Shown here one piece after another: positions 48,941 to 59,487 of a stretch of DNA of 64,000 nucleotides. The notes below the pieces were generated by a model that made no database searches, was not told the origin of the DNA, and worked only from the letters and a program-made list of their open reading frames with translations. The stretch lies in contig JAQNDB010000103.1 in the NCBI GenBank assembly GCA_029204045.2, forward strand, positions 62,001 through 126,000. The letters run 5' to 3'. The DNA comes from Tillandsia leiboldiana (taxonomy: Eukaryota; Streptophyta; Magnoliopsida; Poales; Bromeliaceae). A program made the position numbers and the translations under genes. Each line of letters begins with the position of its first letter. Position 1 is the first letter of the stretch.

Positions 48941-49059
48941 GGATGCGATCATACCAGCACTAAAGCACCGGATCCCATCAGAACTCCGCAGTTAAGTGTG
49001 CTTGGGCGAGAGTAGTACTAGGATTGGTGACCCCCAGGGAAGTCCTCGTGTTGCATCCC
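48941..49059 (+). rRNA. 5S rRNA gene, copy 23
   Basis: The copy has 119 nt with G85T and T96A. It is the last full gene before element D. Confidence 0.95.
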
Positions 49060-49695
49060 CCATTATTTTGCAAATTTTTCCGGCTGTTTTGATTTCGGAC
49101 TCAAATTTTAAATTTTTTTTGTTTATTCTAGATTTAAAATTAAATGTAAATTTTAATTTTTCAATTGACAAATTTCAAAATATTATTTTCGAATCTTAAA
49201 TTTTAAGTTTAAAAATATAAATATTTAAAAATGTAGATTTGATATTTCAAATTGCAATTTTTACTTTTAATTTTACCTTTAAATTTTCAATTTTTAAATT
49301 TTTATTTTACACTTTAAATTGAAAATTTAAATTTTGATTTAAAAATTTAAAATGCAAATTTTGAAATTTCAAATTATAAATTAATATTTTAAATTAAAAT
49401 GTCGAATTTTAAATTTTCTTGTGCAAATTTAAATTTAAATTCGAAATTCAAATTATTCTAAAATAAGATTTAGAAAAAAATATTATTAGCAAACAGAGAA
49501 ATTTTTTACCAGATTGTTTTAAAAAATAAATTTTCCGTCTATGCTCAGCCAAACGCGCGACAGTCTTTAGGCAAAATCAATTCGGACCAAACTATTACCG
49601 CTCACCGAAATTGGACGTTGAGCCTTCTTCTTCTTCTTCTTCTTTTTCTATGCGCTGCACGTCCAAAACGGGCGCCCGCGCGCGAAGCTATGGCC

Positions 49696-49700
49696 GCCTT
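49696..49700. repeat. Left target-site duplication of element D (GCCTT)
   Basis: GCCTT is repeated exactly at 59310-59314. In an intact unit this lies at about -59 to -55 from the 5S gene. Confidence 0.95.
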
Positions 49701-50510
49701 TGTAAGAATTTGAATTTTTGTAAATAAATAAATGAATGAAAATAATATAAGCCAAATTGAATTTTGGATCATAAAAGCACGAATAGTCAAAATGCCCCTT
49801 TTCTGCAGTGTAAATTGCACAGTTAGTGGGCCAGAAATACCGCTTTTCAATCCGAGCCTGATCTCGAAGATCCGAGACCACCAGTGCGACCGTCTCGTCG
49901 AACTGATCGAAAATCATATTAAACATGTTCACATCCGACGGTCGGATCTTCCAGAAATCAGCGATGAAGCGGGCGGGACCTGCGACTTAAGTTGCGCAGT
50001 GCAGTACAGTAAATGAACAGTAACCCTATATTTCGAATCCCCTAAGTGCCAACGTTGAGCCAATTCACTGTCCGGAAGCCGAACATAGCACTTCAAATAG
50101 TGGATTTTAACGGTTTCCTCGTTCTGGACGCAATGGCGCTGACGGAATTTCCGTTTGACGACCCTAAGGTCTCGAAAAGCGCGATAAACGATATTTTGAA
50201 CAGTATTTCATGGACCGAAAATTCATCCGGACACTATTTCGAAAAACGAAAATCGCTACCTAATAGGATTCGTCGAGCCGGACGTCGTGGCGAAGTCCGT
50301 TTCTCGATCTGACAACCAGAACGCCTCGAAAAGCGTGAAACAAGGCGAAAAATGCGATTTTTGCACAATGATCCCTACAAAACATGCCTCGAAAAGCGTG
50401 TCACTGCATGGAGGGGGGGGCCTAAGTGCGAGACTTAAGTACTGTAAAGGGTTGAGCCACAAATACCAAGTGTGGAGGGGTGATATTGCAATTATGCAAG
50501 GTGACCTAGC

Positions 50511-50524
50511 TATATATATAAATA
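50511..50524 (+). promoter_or_regulatory. TATA box in the D 5' LTR
   Basis: TATATATATAAATA. About 50 nt downstream lies GCCCTAGCCGC, similar to the leader starts of A and C. The counterpart in the second LTR is at 56462-56475. Confidence 0.65.
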
Positions 50525-51275
50525 TACATGCGTTGGGTTTTGGAAAACCCTGGATCCCCCGAGCTGCCCTAGCCGCACCCTGCAACCACCTCCTCTCCTC
50601 AGCCGCTCTCCACGGAGCTAGCCGCACCGGCCGCCGCTTCCCCAGCCGCTGGAGAAAGGATCAAGAACCCTTCTTCCTCTCGGGTTGAAGAGAGAAAGTT
50701 CCACACAGAAGCTGTGGGTGGTCCCAGACTGCTTCGAGGAGGTCCTCGGCGTGCCCGCAACCGAACTGAGCCGACCCCGGTGTCAACCGCCGCCGAGCGC
50801 CGCCGCGGGAGACACCCTCCTTCTCCCAACTTTCCGACGAGCCTGAGTGACGACCGCCGTCCCGATCGCCGGCAAAAGCCATCAACGCCGGAATTATCGT
50901 GTTCAGGCCGATCTCGCGCTCCGCCGTCATCCGGCCGTCAACCTCAAGATCGGAACCGTTGAATCGGGTCCTCTTGAAGACTACAACGTCCCCACGGAGT
51001 CTGATCGCCATCCATTGAGGATCGAGTCCGAATGGTGATGCCCTAGAAACCGGATAGTTGGCACTTTGGCCGACAGCCGCCGTCCGGCGCCGCCGCGGCC
51101 TCCCGTCGCCGGCCACCACTGCACCAAGCTTTGTGGCTCCGAGACGAAGCTTCGGGTCCATCTTGCTCCGGCCCGGAGCCACCGCGCCGGAAACCGCCAT
51201 TGGAGGCCTTGAAGCTTTCCCGAGCTCCTCCGGCGCCGCCTTGCCGGCGCTCCTCTGTCACCGGGAACAACCCAG

Positions 51276-51350
51276 GTGAGTCTCTGTGGTCGGGAAGAGC
51301 CCTCCCATCATCTTGCATGGCCTCCCTAACGTCGGGCTTTTGCTGTGCAG
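51276..51350 (+). other. Predicted 75-bp intron in the D 5' LTR leader
   Basis: The donor is CAG|GTGAGT, CTAAC lies about 20 nt from the end, and the acceptor is GCTGTGCAG, followed by AGTTGCACC. The second LTR has the same at 57226-57300. Length, branch site and following exon start agree with element C. Confidence 0.6.
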
Positions 51351-53366
51351 AGTTGCACCCGAGCTCGGTCTTTTCCTCCTCTCCGGCGATCCCCGGTGCT
51401 CCGGGACTCCGGCCAACCACCAGGTAAGATCTACAGACCCTACTGAAGCTCCCCATGAATTTATTTTGATCTAGAATACCCCCTGCAACTCGGCTCCAAA
51501 CCTTGCACCCGAGGTCACCCTCTCGGGCTCATCTCCGGCCGCCGCCGCCTCCGGCCGCCGGGGCTCGACCCAGATTGGACCAAGACACCCCTGGGGACCC
51601 CCTCTAACCTGTGCTTACCTCTGGTGCAGAGCATAACCCAAGTTGCTCCAAGAAAAGCCCAAGTCCGAGCCTTGGAGGAGTACCACCTTGCTCCGGCGAC
51701 TCCTCCGGCCACCTCCGGCACGTCTCAGGGCCCAGTCGTTCAGCACCAGCCTCCCAGTAGCTGCGCGGGAGTTCGAGGATCTGCCGTCATCCAGGTGGGT
51801 TATCTTCGGCCCGGGCTAGCTTTTTGGCCCTCTGGTTGCTTTAGTCCAGTCGGACACTTGTTTTTGACTAGTCCGCTGATTATACCCATACGACCTATGA
51901 TGATTGCATGTATCACATGATCTGATTGATAGACATTAATTCTTTTAGACTTGTCGTATACATACCTGCTGATTGTACCTCGATGACCTATTTTGACGTA
52001 TACTGATCTCTTTAACATATCATGATCCTTCTGGTTGATACTGACGCTGTTAGACCTGTGATTGAGATTACCTGTTCACAATCAGCCTGATTACTGTGTT
52101 TGCATACTCCATGATTATTCCTGATAGATCTGATCTGCTTGAGACACATCATATGTACCTGCTTATCACCTTTTATATTCCTGTACATAGATTTGTATGA
52201 TTCGATGATACCTGCTGATTCCTGTCCTTTGAGATGTTACTTGATATATAGTCGATATGCATGATTGATTGATTCCGATTGATAGATATAGACTGATGAC
52301 TCCCTGTTGGGATCTCGGCATGTTGCCGACTACCCGGTCACTAGACCGTGAGATTGATCATTATGACTTGCTATATACTGATGTACTTCACGAACATGGC
52401 CGGGGTCGCTCCCCGTGGAGCTTGTTCTTTACCGGTAGAGTGGTCTGGTGATAGACCCGTGAGCCCCCAGTTAGGCACCCGTGGGGTGCGGGGTTATGTC
52501 AGTCGCGAGCCTTTTTGCATCGAGACTGCTTGGCGTCTGTGAAATGCAGGGTTATTGCCTGAGGTCCTATGAGACCAATAGTGGCGCATGATTGGGTACT
52601 TGGGTTTCTACCTTTGACGCATTACTTTTACTTGTACTGCTGCTCAGTTTATTTTCAGTATTATTATCTGTAGATATGCTTTCAGCACTTACAGTTCCTT
52701 ATACATGATTCTTGTAGTTATCTTTTGATTCCAGCATGTATGATCTACAGCTTTCATGAGGGATTATTGCTGTTATATCTTGATTTCCAGTATACTTACC
52801 TGCAGTTCTCATTCTGATTATTAGTAGACCTCTATGCTTTCCAGCTTTTCCTGTTGACTCTTACTATCCGCAGATTTTAGTACCCAGTAGGTACGATTAG
52901 CTGAAGCTCGGCTCGTCGTGCCCACTGGGATGCACTCCGGTGTATCTCACACCCTCGGGTGACTGTTGCAGGTCCGTCGGGTGGGGGAGATAGCGGGATG
53001 ATCCAGTGAGCTTGTCACGTTAGAGCTGTCCCCATGATTCTAGACAGAGATGATTGAGATCCTTGATGATTTACGCAGACTTTTATTTCCCGCATTTTAT
53101 TCTAGTTCTATTTGATTTAGACATTTAAAATATTGATGTAATAACTGAATTTGAATTATTTCTGCTGACTAGATTAGTAGTTGTACTGAGATATCTGTTG
53201 CTGATTACTAGCCTAGCCGTGCATATATAGGGGAGTCTCTGTTCGCGGAATAGAGAGTTTCCTATATGTGTGGCGGTCTGTTACGCCTGTTTTGCAAACT
53301 CTGATTTAATCAAAAAAAAAAAAAAATTCAGACCTGATTTTTAAACTTGGGGCGTGACAGATTAGA

Positions 53367-53377
53367 TGGTATCAGAG
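53367..53377 (+). other. Primer-binding site of element D
   Basis: TGGTATCAGAG followed by A instead of C, a one-base change from the site in A and C. It starts 7 bp inside the LTR end. Confidence 0.88.
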
Positions 53378-53448
53378 AAATAGGTACACGGTACCTAGGG
53401 AAAGTTGATTAGGAACTGGTTAGGATGAACCCTAGGATGACTTGTCGC

Positions 53449-53537
53449 GTGAGAGCGTTGGGTATGTCGAGTATAATGGTTAGAAACTCAAGGTATACTT
53501 TTCGGAGTCTGTTTCTAACCTGGCTGTATGATTGCAG
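53449..53537 (+). other. Predicted leader intron just upstream of gag, element D
   Basis: Donor CGC|GTGAGA, CTAAC at 53515-53519, acceptor GATTGCAG ending at 53537, then TT and the gag ATG. It is 89 bp long. The ATG at 53528 falls inside this intron, which argues for the start at 53540. It matches the intron before gag in element A. Confidence 0.55.
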
Positions 53538-53539
53538 TT

Positions 53540-54718
53540 ATGGCTTGTCCTCCAGGCCATGGGCATGGACGGGGTGCGGGCACGGGCCGTGGTGTCGGCC
53601 GACCACCCAGCGCGCCGAGCGAGCCCGTGGATCAGGGTCGTATAGATCGACTTGAGGCTCAGATGGCGGCTCTGGTTGGGATGTTCCAGCATTTTGTGCA
53701 GCAGCAGACTGCTGCTCCTGCCCCACCTGTTCACCCACCAACTGTTCCAGTTGCTGCACCGCCGATTGCACCCCTTGTTGCTCCGGCTGTCGCCGAGCCT
53801 GAGGGTTTGGCGGAGCCTGCTGTTAACCCCGTATTACCACCAGTGGGACCCATTCCAGATGTTAGTGCGGCTTCTTGTGCGGTACCGGGGGTTCCGGTTG
53901 CCCCTGTTGGTACTGCTGTGATGGCACCTGCGTCATACCGGTCAGTCTTCCCAGTTACTGATCCTGTGGCCAATGATGAGGCTGATCGAGCAGAGAAAGC
54001 TCGAGCAAAGGCTGTCCTGCCCGAGTTCAACAATTCCGAGCCACAAATATTCGAGGGCAAGAAAAGAGCGCCTTCGGAGAGCGGCGGTGGATCATCCAGA
54101 CAAAACAAGAAGGCGAAGCAAACCCTACCGTGCGTCTTCTGCGGGGGTACTCACCGAGCGCGCTTCTGCAAACGACGCCACGGCCGATGCTTCAAATGCG
54201 GCCAACAGGGACATACCGCTACGAAGTGCTCACAGGGGTTGGGGCACGAGATTCGCCGCCAGCTCTCATCCCACCTGACCACCGACTTCGACAACTGCGT
54301 CGAGGCTGAAATCCAGATCCCTCGTGCAGAGCGGGATGCCACTGAGAGAGGGAAGGATAAGAAACGGATTTCTTCTGGGAGCGCATCTGCTAACCACCAG
54401 CAATGTGGACTGCGACCCTGTGTCTTTTGCGGTAGACCACATTATGCAAATACGTGCCCACGTCGACATGGACGTTGCTTCGGGTGCAAGCAACCGGGAC
54501 ACATTCAGGAAAATTGCCCACAGAGGACCACCCCTGATCATTCCACTGTTCCAGCACTTGTGATCCCATACCAGCGTCAGGGTACTTCCTCGAACGCTGC
54601 TTCATCTGGGCGTCCTCCTCTCCCTCGTCAGCCTGAGGGAGCTCGCCAAACCTCAGCAGGACCGGCCTATGCACTGACCCCCCCATGGAGAGCCAATGGA
54701 GGGAAGCCCGACGACTGA
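53540..54718 (+). CDS. gag: gag of element D, rearranged, with two zinc-knuckle blocks
   Basis: The product has 392 residues from the ATG whose context matches A1 gag (TTATGGCTYG); an ATG 12 bases upstream is in frame but lies in the predicted intron. The N-terminus is Gly/Arg-rich and similar to A. A short helix with QHFVQQQ follows, then a Pro/Ala/Val linker to about residue 145, and the beginning of capsid (EKARAKAVLPEF). Here capsid breaks off: most of it, including the WW motif region, is missing and replaced by a zinc block (CX2CX3HX4C plus CX2CX4HX4C, about 195-230). A capsid C-terminal stretch (EIRRQLSS...) and a second, similar zinc block follow (about 295-330). The protein ends shortly after YALT, the gag-protease boundary. 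It could bind nucleic acid but is unlikely to assemble particles alone. Confidence 0.88.
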   Translation: MACPPGHGHGRGAGTGRGVGRPPSAPSEPVDQGRIDRLEAQMAALVGMFQHFVQQQTAAPAPPVHPPTVPVAAPPIAPLVAPAVAEPEGLAEPAVNPVLPPVGPIPDVSAASCAVPGVPVAPVGTAVMAPASYRSVFPVTDPVANDEADRAEKARAKAVLPEFNNSEPQIFEGKKRAPSESGGGSSRQNKKAKQTLPCVFCGGTHRARFCKRRHGRCFKCGQQGHTATKCSQGLGHEIRRQLSSHLTTDFDNCVEAEIQIPRAERDATERGKDKKRISSGSASANHQQCGLRPCVFCGRPHYANTCPRRHGRCFGCKQPGHIQENCPQRTTPDHSTVPALVIPYQRQGTSSNAASSGRPPLPRQPEGARQTSAGPAYALTPPWRANGGKPDD

Positions 54719-54816
54719 CCTAGTAGCTCTCGAATAAATTTTTATATTAAGCATTTCATTAAGTATGATTGTAAGTTGTAAGCTTCGAGAACAAAACTCC
54801 TTTGAAGTGGAGGTGA

Positions 54817-54889
54817 TGTAATAATCTGAATTGCCTTGTTTTAATAAATAGATTAAAAATAAAATTGGACATTGATCTCCGTAGACATT
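54817..54889 (+). mobile_element. Relic of another LTR start inside element D
   Basis: After a purine-rich GAAGTGGAGGTGA comes TGTAATAATCTGAA...TTTTAATAAATAGA, closely like the first ~45 bp of the element C LTR (TGTAGAAACTCGAA...). It is followed by GACATTGATCTCCGTAGACA, also present at 1519-1538 in the B LTR. This looks like a leftover of template switching or of an older nested LTR. It is about 70 bp long, so the assignment is moderate. Confidence 0.6.
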
Positions 54890-55168
54890 GATTGCCTTAG
54901 CCACGTTACCTATACCTTCTGTCGACTCCGGTGGGGGTCGTGTCCCCAACTTGATGTTGGCGACAGATCTTGGGTATTTCACCCTTCTTTCGATAAGTAT
55001 GTTGGCTGCAGACAAGGTACTGTCGAAAGAGTGGTTTGAAGTACTCTACCCCGTAAGGGGTAATATCGTGATTGGGTCTACTTGTTCGCTTATCTATAGT
55101 TATAGTCTCCAGGGTTACCCTCTGGACAACGATGTTATAGTTTCAGTGATAATACCCCAGAGCCGCTA

Positions 55169-55423
55169 ATGATCACTGATCAGGATCGCTTGATTTCCGA
55201 GTTCCAGCGTCTAGACTTGGAGATCGTCCCTTCGAGATCTACCGCTCGACTTTTAGCGATGGTAGTGCAGTCTACCCTGCTTGATCGCATAAAGGAGGGA
55301 CAGCAGTCGGACCCCTCCTCCCAAAAGATTCGAGAGCTGATATCACTGGGACAGACTGACGAATTATCAGCTGCACGCCGATGGCTCTATCTGATTCAGG
55401 GGCCGTTGGTGTGTTCCAGATAA
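55169..55423 (+). pseudogene. pol: pol fragment: region between RNase H and integrase
   Basis: About 84 codons read as the linker that precedes integrase in Tekay-type polyproteins: LEIVPS, then a QSTLLDRIKEGQ motif and DPSSQKIRE. It ends with GPLVCSR and a stop. One base of frameshift before the stop hides the CVPDNG motif that normally leads into integrase. There is no integrase HHCC zinc finger or DDE core downstream. The reading frame is otherwise the same as that of the chromodomain remnant at 55448. The fragment is too short to act and is best seen as what remains after deletions in pol. Confidence 0.75.
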
Positions 55424-55447
55424 CGGTAAATTAGGGACATCCTTACT

Positions 55448-55606
55448 GAGACACCTCTGAAGATCCTGGCTCGAGATGAAAAGAAGCTGAGAAGTTGACC
55501 GATCCCCTATGTCAGGGTACAATGGGAGAACCATGAAGAGCGCGAAGCCACGTGGGAACGTGAATCAGCCATGTTGGAGCGCTTTCCCCATGTATTTGAC
55601 TTTTAG
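55448..55606 (+). pseudogene. pol: Chromodomain remnant at the end of pol, element D
   Basis: The 52 codons read as the C-terminal half of a retroelement chromodomain: TPLKILARDEKKLRS, a TGA stop (55496-55498), then PIPYVRVQWENH followed by EEREATWERESAM and the end FPHVFDF with TAG. The VQWENH...EATWE pattern is characteristic of chromovirus integrase tails, which steer integration through chromatin marks. The N-terminal half, and the integrase before it, are missing. It lies 46 bp before the polypurine tract, the normal position for the end of pol. Confidence 0.85.
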
Positions 55607-55640
55607 TGGTATTAAGTTTCAGGGACGAAACTTCTTTTTT

Positions 55641-55651
55641 GGTGGGAGAGA
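55641..55651 (+). other. Polypurine tract of element D
   Basis: GGTGGGAGAGA abuts the 3' LTR at 55652. It is preceded at 55617-55634 by TTTCAGGGACGAAACTTC, the same motif as in A and C. Confidence 0.85.
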
Positions 55652-58600
55652 TGTAAGAATTTGAATTTTTGTAAATAAATAAATGAATGAAAATAATATA
55701 AGCCAAATTGAATTTTGGATCATAAAAGCACGAATAGTCAAAATGCCCCTTTTCTGCAAGGTAAATTGCACAGTTAGTGGGCCAGAAATACCGCTTTTCA
55801 ATCCGAGCCTGATCTCGAAGATCCGAGACCACCAGTGCGACCGTCTCGTCGAACTGATCGAAAATCATATTAAACATGTTCAGATCCGACGGTCGGATCT
55901 TCCAAAAATCAGCGATGAAGCGGGCCGGACCCGCGACTTAAGTTGCGCAGTGCAGAACAGTAAATGAACAGTAACCCTATATTTCGAATCCCCTAAGTGC
56001 CAACGTTGAGCCAATTCACTGTCCGGAAGCCGAACATAGCACTTCAAATAGTGGATTTTAACGGTTTCGTCGTTCTGGACGCAATGGCGCTGACGGAATT
56101 TCCGTTTGACGACCCTAAGGTCTCGAAAAGCGCGATAAACGATATTTTGAACAGTATTTCATGGACCGAAAATTCATCCGGACACTATTTCGAAAAACGA
56201 AAATCGCTACCTAATAGGATTCGTCGAGCCGGACGTCGTGGCGAAGTCCGTTTCTCGATCTGACAACCAGAACGCCTCGAAAAGCGTGAAACAAGGCGAA
56301 AAATGTGATTTTTGCACAATGATCCCTACAAAACATGCCTCGAAAAGCGTGTCACTGCATGGAGGGGGGGGCCTAAGTGCGAGACTTAAGTACTGTAAAG
56401 GGTTGAGCCACAAATACCAAGTGTGGAGGGGTGATATTGCAATTATGCAAGGTGACCTAGCTATATATATAAATATACATGCGTTGGGTTTTGGAAAACC
56501 CTGGATCCCCCGAGCTGCCCTAGCCGCACCCTGCAACCACCTCCTCTCCTCAGCCGCTCTCCACGGAGCTAGCCGCACCGGCCGCCGCTTCCCCAGCCGC
56601 TGGAGAAAGGATCAAGAACCCTTCTTCCTCTCGGGTTGAAGAGAGAGAGTTCCACACAGAAGCTGTGGGTGGTCCCAGACTGCTTCGAGGAGGTCCTCGG
56701 CGTGCCCGCAACCGAACTGAGCCGACCCCGGTGTCAACCGCCGCCGAGCACCGCCGCGGGAGACACCCTCCTTCTCCCAACTTTCCGACGAGCCTGAGTG
56801 ACGACCGCCGTCCCGATCGCCGGCAAAAGCCATCAACGCCGGAATTATCGTGTTCAGGCCGATCTCGCGCTCCGCCGTCATCCGGCCGTCAACCTCAAGA
56901 TCGGAACCGTTGAATCGGGTCCTCTTGAAGACTACAACGTCCCCACGGAGTCTGATCGCCATCCATTGAGGATCGAGTCCGAATGGTGATGCCCTAGAAA
57001 CCGGATAGTTGGCACTTTGGCCGACAGCCGCCGTCCGGCGCCGCCGCGCCTCCCATCGCCGGCCACCACTGCACCAAGCTTTGTGGCTCCGAGACGAAGC
57101 TTCGGGTCCATCTTGCTCCGGCCCGGAGCCACCGCGCCGGAAACCGCCATTGGAGGCCTTGAAGCTTTCCCGAGCTCCTCCGGCGCCGCCTTGCCGGCGC
57201 TCCTCTGTCACCGGGAACAACCCAGGTGAGTCTCTGTGGTCGGGAAGAGCCCTCCCATCATCTTGCATGGCCTCCCTAACGTCGGGCTTTTGCTGTGCAG
57301 AGTTGCACCCGAGCTCGGTCTTTTCCTCCTCTCCGGCGATCCCCGGTGCTCCGGGACTCCGGCCAACCACCAGGTAAGATCTACAGACCCTACTGAAGCT
57401 CCCCATGAATTTATTTTGATCTAGAATACCCCCTGCAACTCGGCTCCAAACCTTGCACCCGAGGTCACCCTCTCGGGCTCATCTCCGGCCGCCGCCGCCT
57501 CCGGCCGCCGGGGCTCGACCCAGATTGGACCAAGACACCCCTGGGGACCCCCTCTAACCTGTGCTTACCTCTGGTGCAGAGCATAACCCAAGTTGCTCCA
57601 AGAAAAGCCCAAGTCCGAGCCTTGGAGGAGTACCACCTTGCTCCGGCGACTCCTCCGGCCACCTCCGGCGCGTCTCAGGGCCCAGTCGTTCAGCACCAGC
57701 CTCCCAGTAGCTGCGCGGGAGTTCGAGGATCTGCCGTCATCCAGGTGGGTTATCTTCGGCCCGGGCTAGCTTTTTGGCCCTCTGGTTGCTTTAGTCCAGT
57801 CGGACACTTGTTTTTGACTAGTCCGCTGATTATACCCATACGACCTATGATGATTGGATGTATCACATGATCTGATTGATAGACATTAATTCTTTTAGAC
57901 TTGTCGTATACATACCTGCTGATTGTACCTCGATGACCTATTTTGACGTATACTGATCTCTTTAACATATCATGATCCTTCTGGTTGATACTGACGCTGT
58001 TAGACCTGTGATTGAGATTACCTGTTCACAATCAGCCTGATTACTGTGTTTGCATACTCCATGATTATTCCTGATAGATCTGATCTGCTTGAGACACATC
58101 ATATGTACCTGCTTATCACCTTTTATATTCCTGTACATAGATTTGTATGATTCGATGATACCTGCTGATTCCTGTCCTTTGAGATGTTACTTGATATATA
58201 GTCGATATGCATGATTGATTGATTCCGATTGATAGATATAGACTGATGACTCCCTGTTGGGATCTCGGCATGTTGCCGACTACCCGGTCACTAGACCGTG
58301 AGATTGATCATTATGACTTGCTATATACTGATGTACTTCACGAACATGGCCGGGGTCGCTCCCCGTGGAGCTTGTTCTTTACCGGTAGAGTGGTCTGGTG
58401 ATAGACCCGTGAGCCCCCAGTTAGGCACCCGTGGGGTGCGGGGTTATGTCAGTCGCGAGCCTTTTTGCATCGAGACTGCTTGGCGTCTGTGAAATGCAGG
58501 GTTATTGCCTGAGGTCCTATGAGACCAATAGTGGCGCATGATTGGGTACTTGGGTTTCTACCTTTGACGCATTACTTTTACTTGTACTGCTGCTCAGTTT

Positions 58601-59309
58601 ATTTTCAGTATTATTATCTGTAGATATGCTTTCAGCACTTACAGTTCCTTATACATGATTCTTGTAGTTATCTTTTGATTCCAGCATGTATGATCTACAG
58701 CTTTCATGAGGGATTATTGCTGTTATATCTTGATTTCCAGTATACTTACCTGCAGTTCTCATTCTGATTATTAGTAGACCTCTATGCTTTCCAGCTTTTC
58801 CTGTTGACTCTTACTATCCGCAGATTTTAGTACCCAGTAGGTACGATTAGCTGAAGCTCGGCTCGTCGTGCCCACTGGGATGCACTCCGGTGTATCTCAC
58901 ACCCTCGGGTGACTGTTGCAGGTCCGTCGGGTGGGGGAGATAGCGGGATGATCCAGTGAGCTTGTCACGTTAGAGCTGTCCCCATGATTCTAGACAGAGA
59001 TGATTGAGATCCTTGATGATTTACGCAGACTTTTATTTCCCGCATTTTATTCTAGTTCTATTTGATTTAGACATTTAAAATATTGATGTAATAACTGAAT
59101 TTGAATTATTTCTGCTGACTAGATTAGTAGTTGTACTGAGATATCTGTTGCTGATTACTAGCCTAGCCGTGCATATATAGGGGAGTCTCTGTTCGCGGAA
59201 TAGAGAGTTTCCTATATGTGTGGCGGTCTGTTACGCCTGTATTGCAAACTCTGATTTAATCAAAAAAAAAAAAAATTTCAGACCTGATTTTTAAACTTGG
59301 GGCGTGACA
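55652..59309 (+). repeat. 3' LTR of element D
   Basis: The 3658-bp LTR is almost identical to 49701-53359. Differences seen include GCAAGG for GCAGTG near 55757, GTTTCGTCG for GTTTCCTCG near 56067, one missing G near 57047 and TGTATTG for TGTTTTG near 59240. Confidence 0.94.
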
Positions 59310-59368
59310 GCCTTGCCGAACCGGGCGCGAGGCGGCGCCATAAGAGGGCCGGCCGGCACAATGTTGTG

Positions 59369-59487
59369 GGATGCGATCATACTAGCACTAAAGTACCGGA
59401 TCCCATCAGAACTCCGCAGTTAAGTGTGCTTGGGCGAGAGTAGTACTAGGATGGGTGACCCCCTGGGAAGTCCTCGTGTTGCATCCT
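59369..59487 (+). rRNA. 5S rRNA gene, copy 24
   Basis: The copy has 119 nt with C15T, C26T and C119T. The -1 base is G instead of C, which may lower transcription. The upstream 59 bp is all the 5S spacer left before element D. Confidence 0.94.

Larger units (their letters stand above)
43991..49700 (+). repeat. 5S rDNA tandem array, block 3 (7 genes)
   Basis: Units of 812-827 bp. The first five bases, ATAAG, are the right target duplication of element C. Copies 18 and 21, 19 and 22, and 20 and 23 are 2459-2465 bp apart; of these only 19 and 22 share clear private variants. The TTC tract varies, and one unit (47168-47190) reads TTATTATTATTC first. The block ends at GCCTT, where element D inserted. 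Confidence 0.97.
49701..53359 (+). repeat. 5' LTR of element D
   Basis: It starts TGTAAGAATTTG and ends CTTGGGGCGTGACA. A TATA tract at 50511-50524 is followed by GC-rich leader modules (about 50560-51730), the 75-bp intron-like segment, the CGGCCCGGGC block (about 51808), the hairpin chain (about 52300-52440) and the terminal A-tract module. Confidence 0.94.
49701..59309 (+). mobile_element. Element D: gag-bearing Ty3/gypsy (chromovirus-type) retrotransposon lacking most of pol
   Basis: The element has 9609 bp with an exact GCCTT duplication, TG...CA ends and LTRs of 3659 and 3658 bp that differ at only about 15 sites by eye, so insertion is recent. The 2292-bp internal region has a primer site, leader, an odd gag, a relic of another LTR start, a piece of the region before integrase fused almost directly to a chromodomain remnant, and a purine tract. 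Reverse transcriptase and integrase core are absent. The chromodomain places the source among chromoviruses. Removing the element and one duplication leaves a normal 814-bp 5S unit. Confidence 0.94.

Noticed and set aside
50287..57406. Open frames of 100-264 codons in the LTRs of D (and 35332-36631, 40184-41750 in C)
   Set aside because: They lie in GC-rich leader sequence with few stops, occur on both strands over the same bases, are broken by predicted introns and match no family I recognise.
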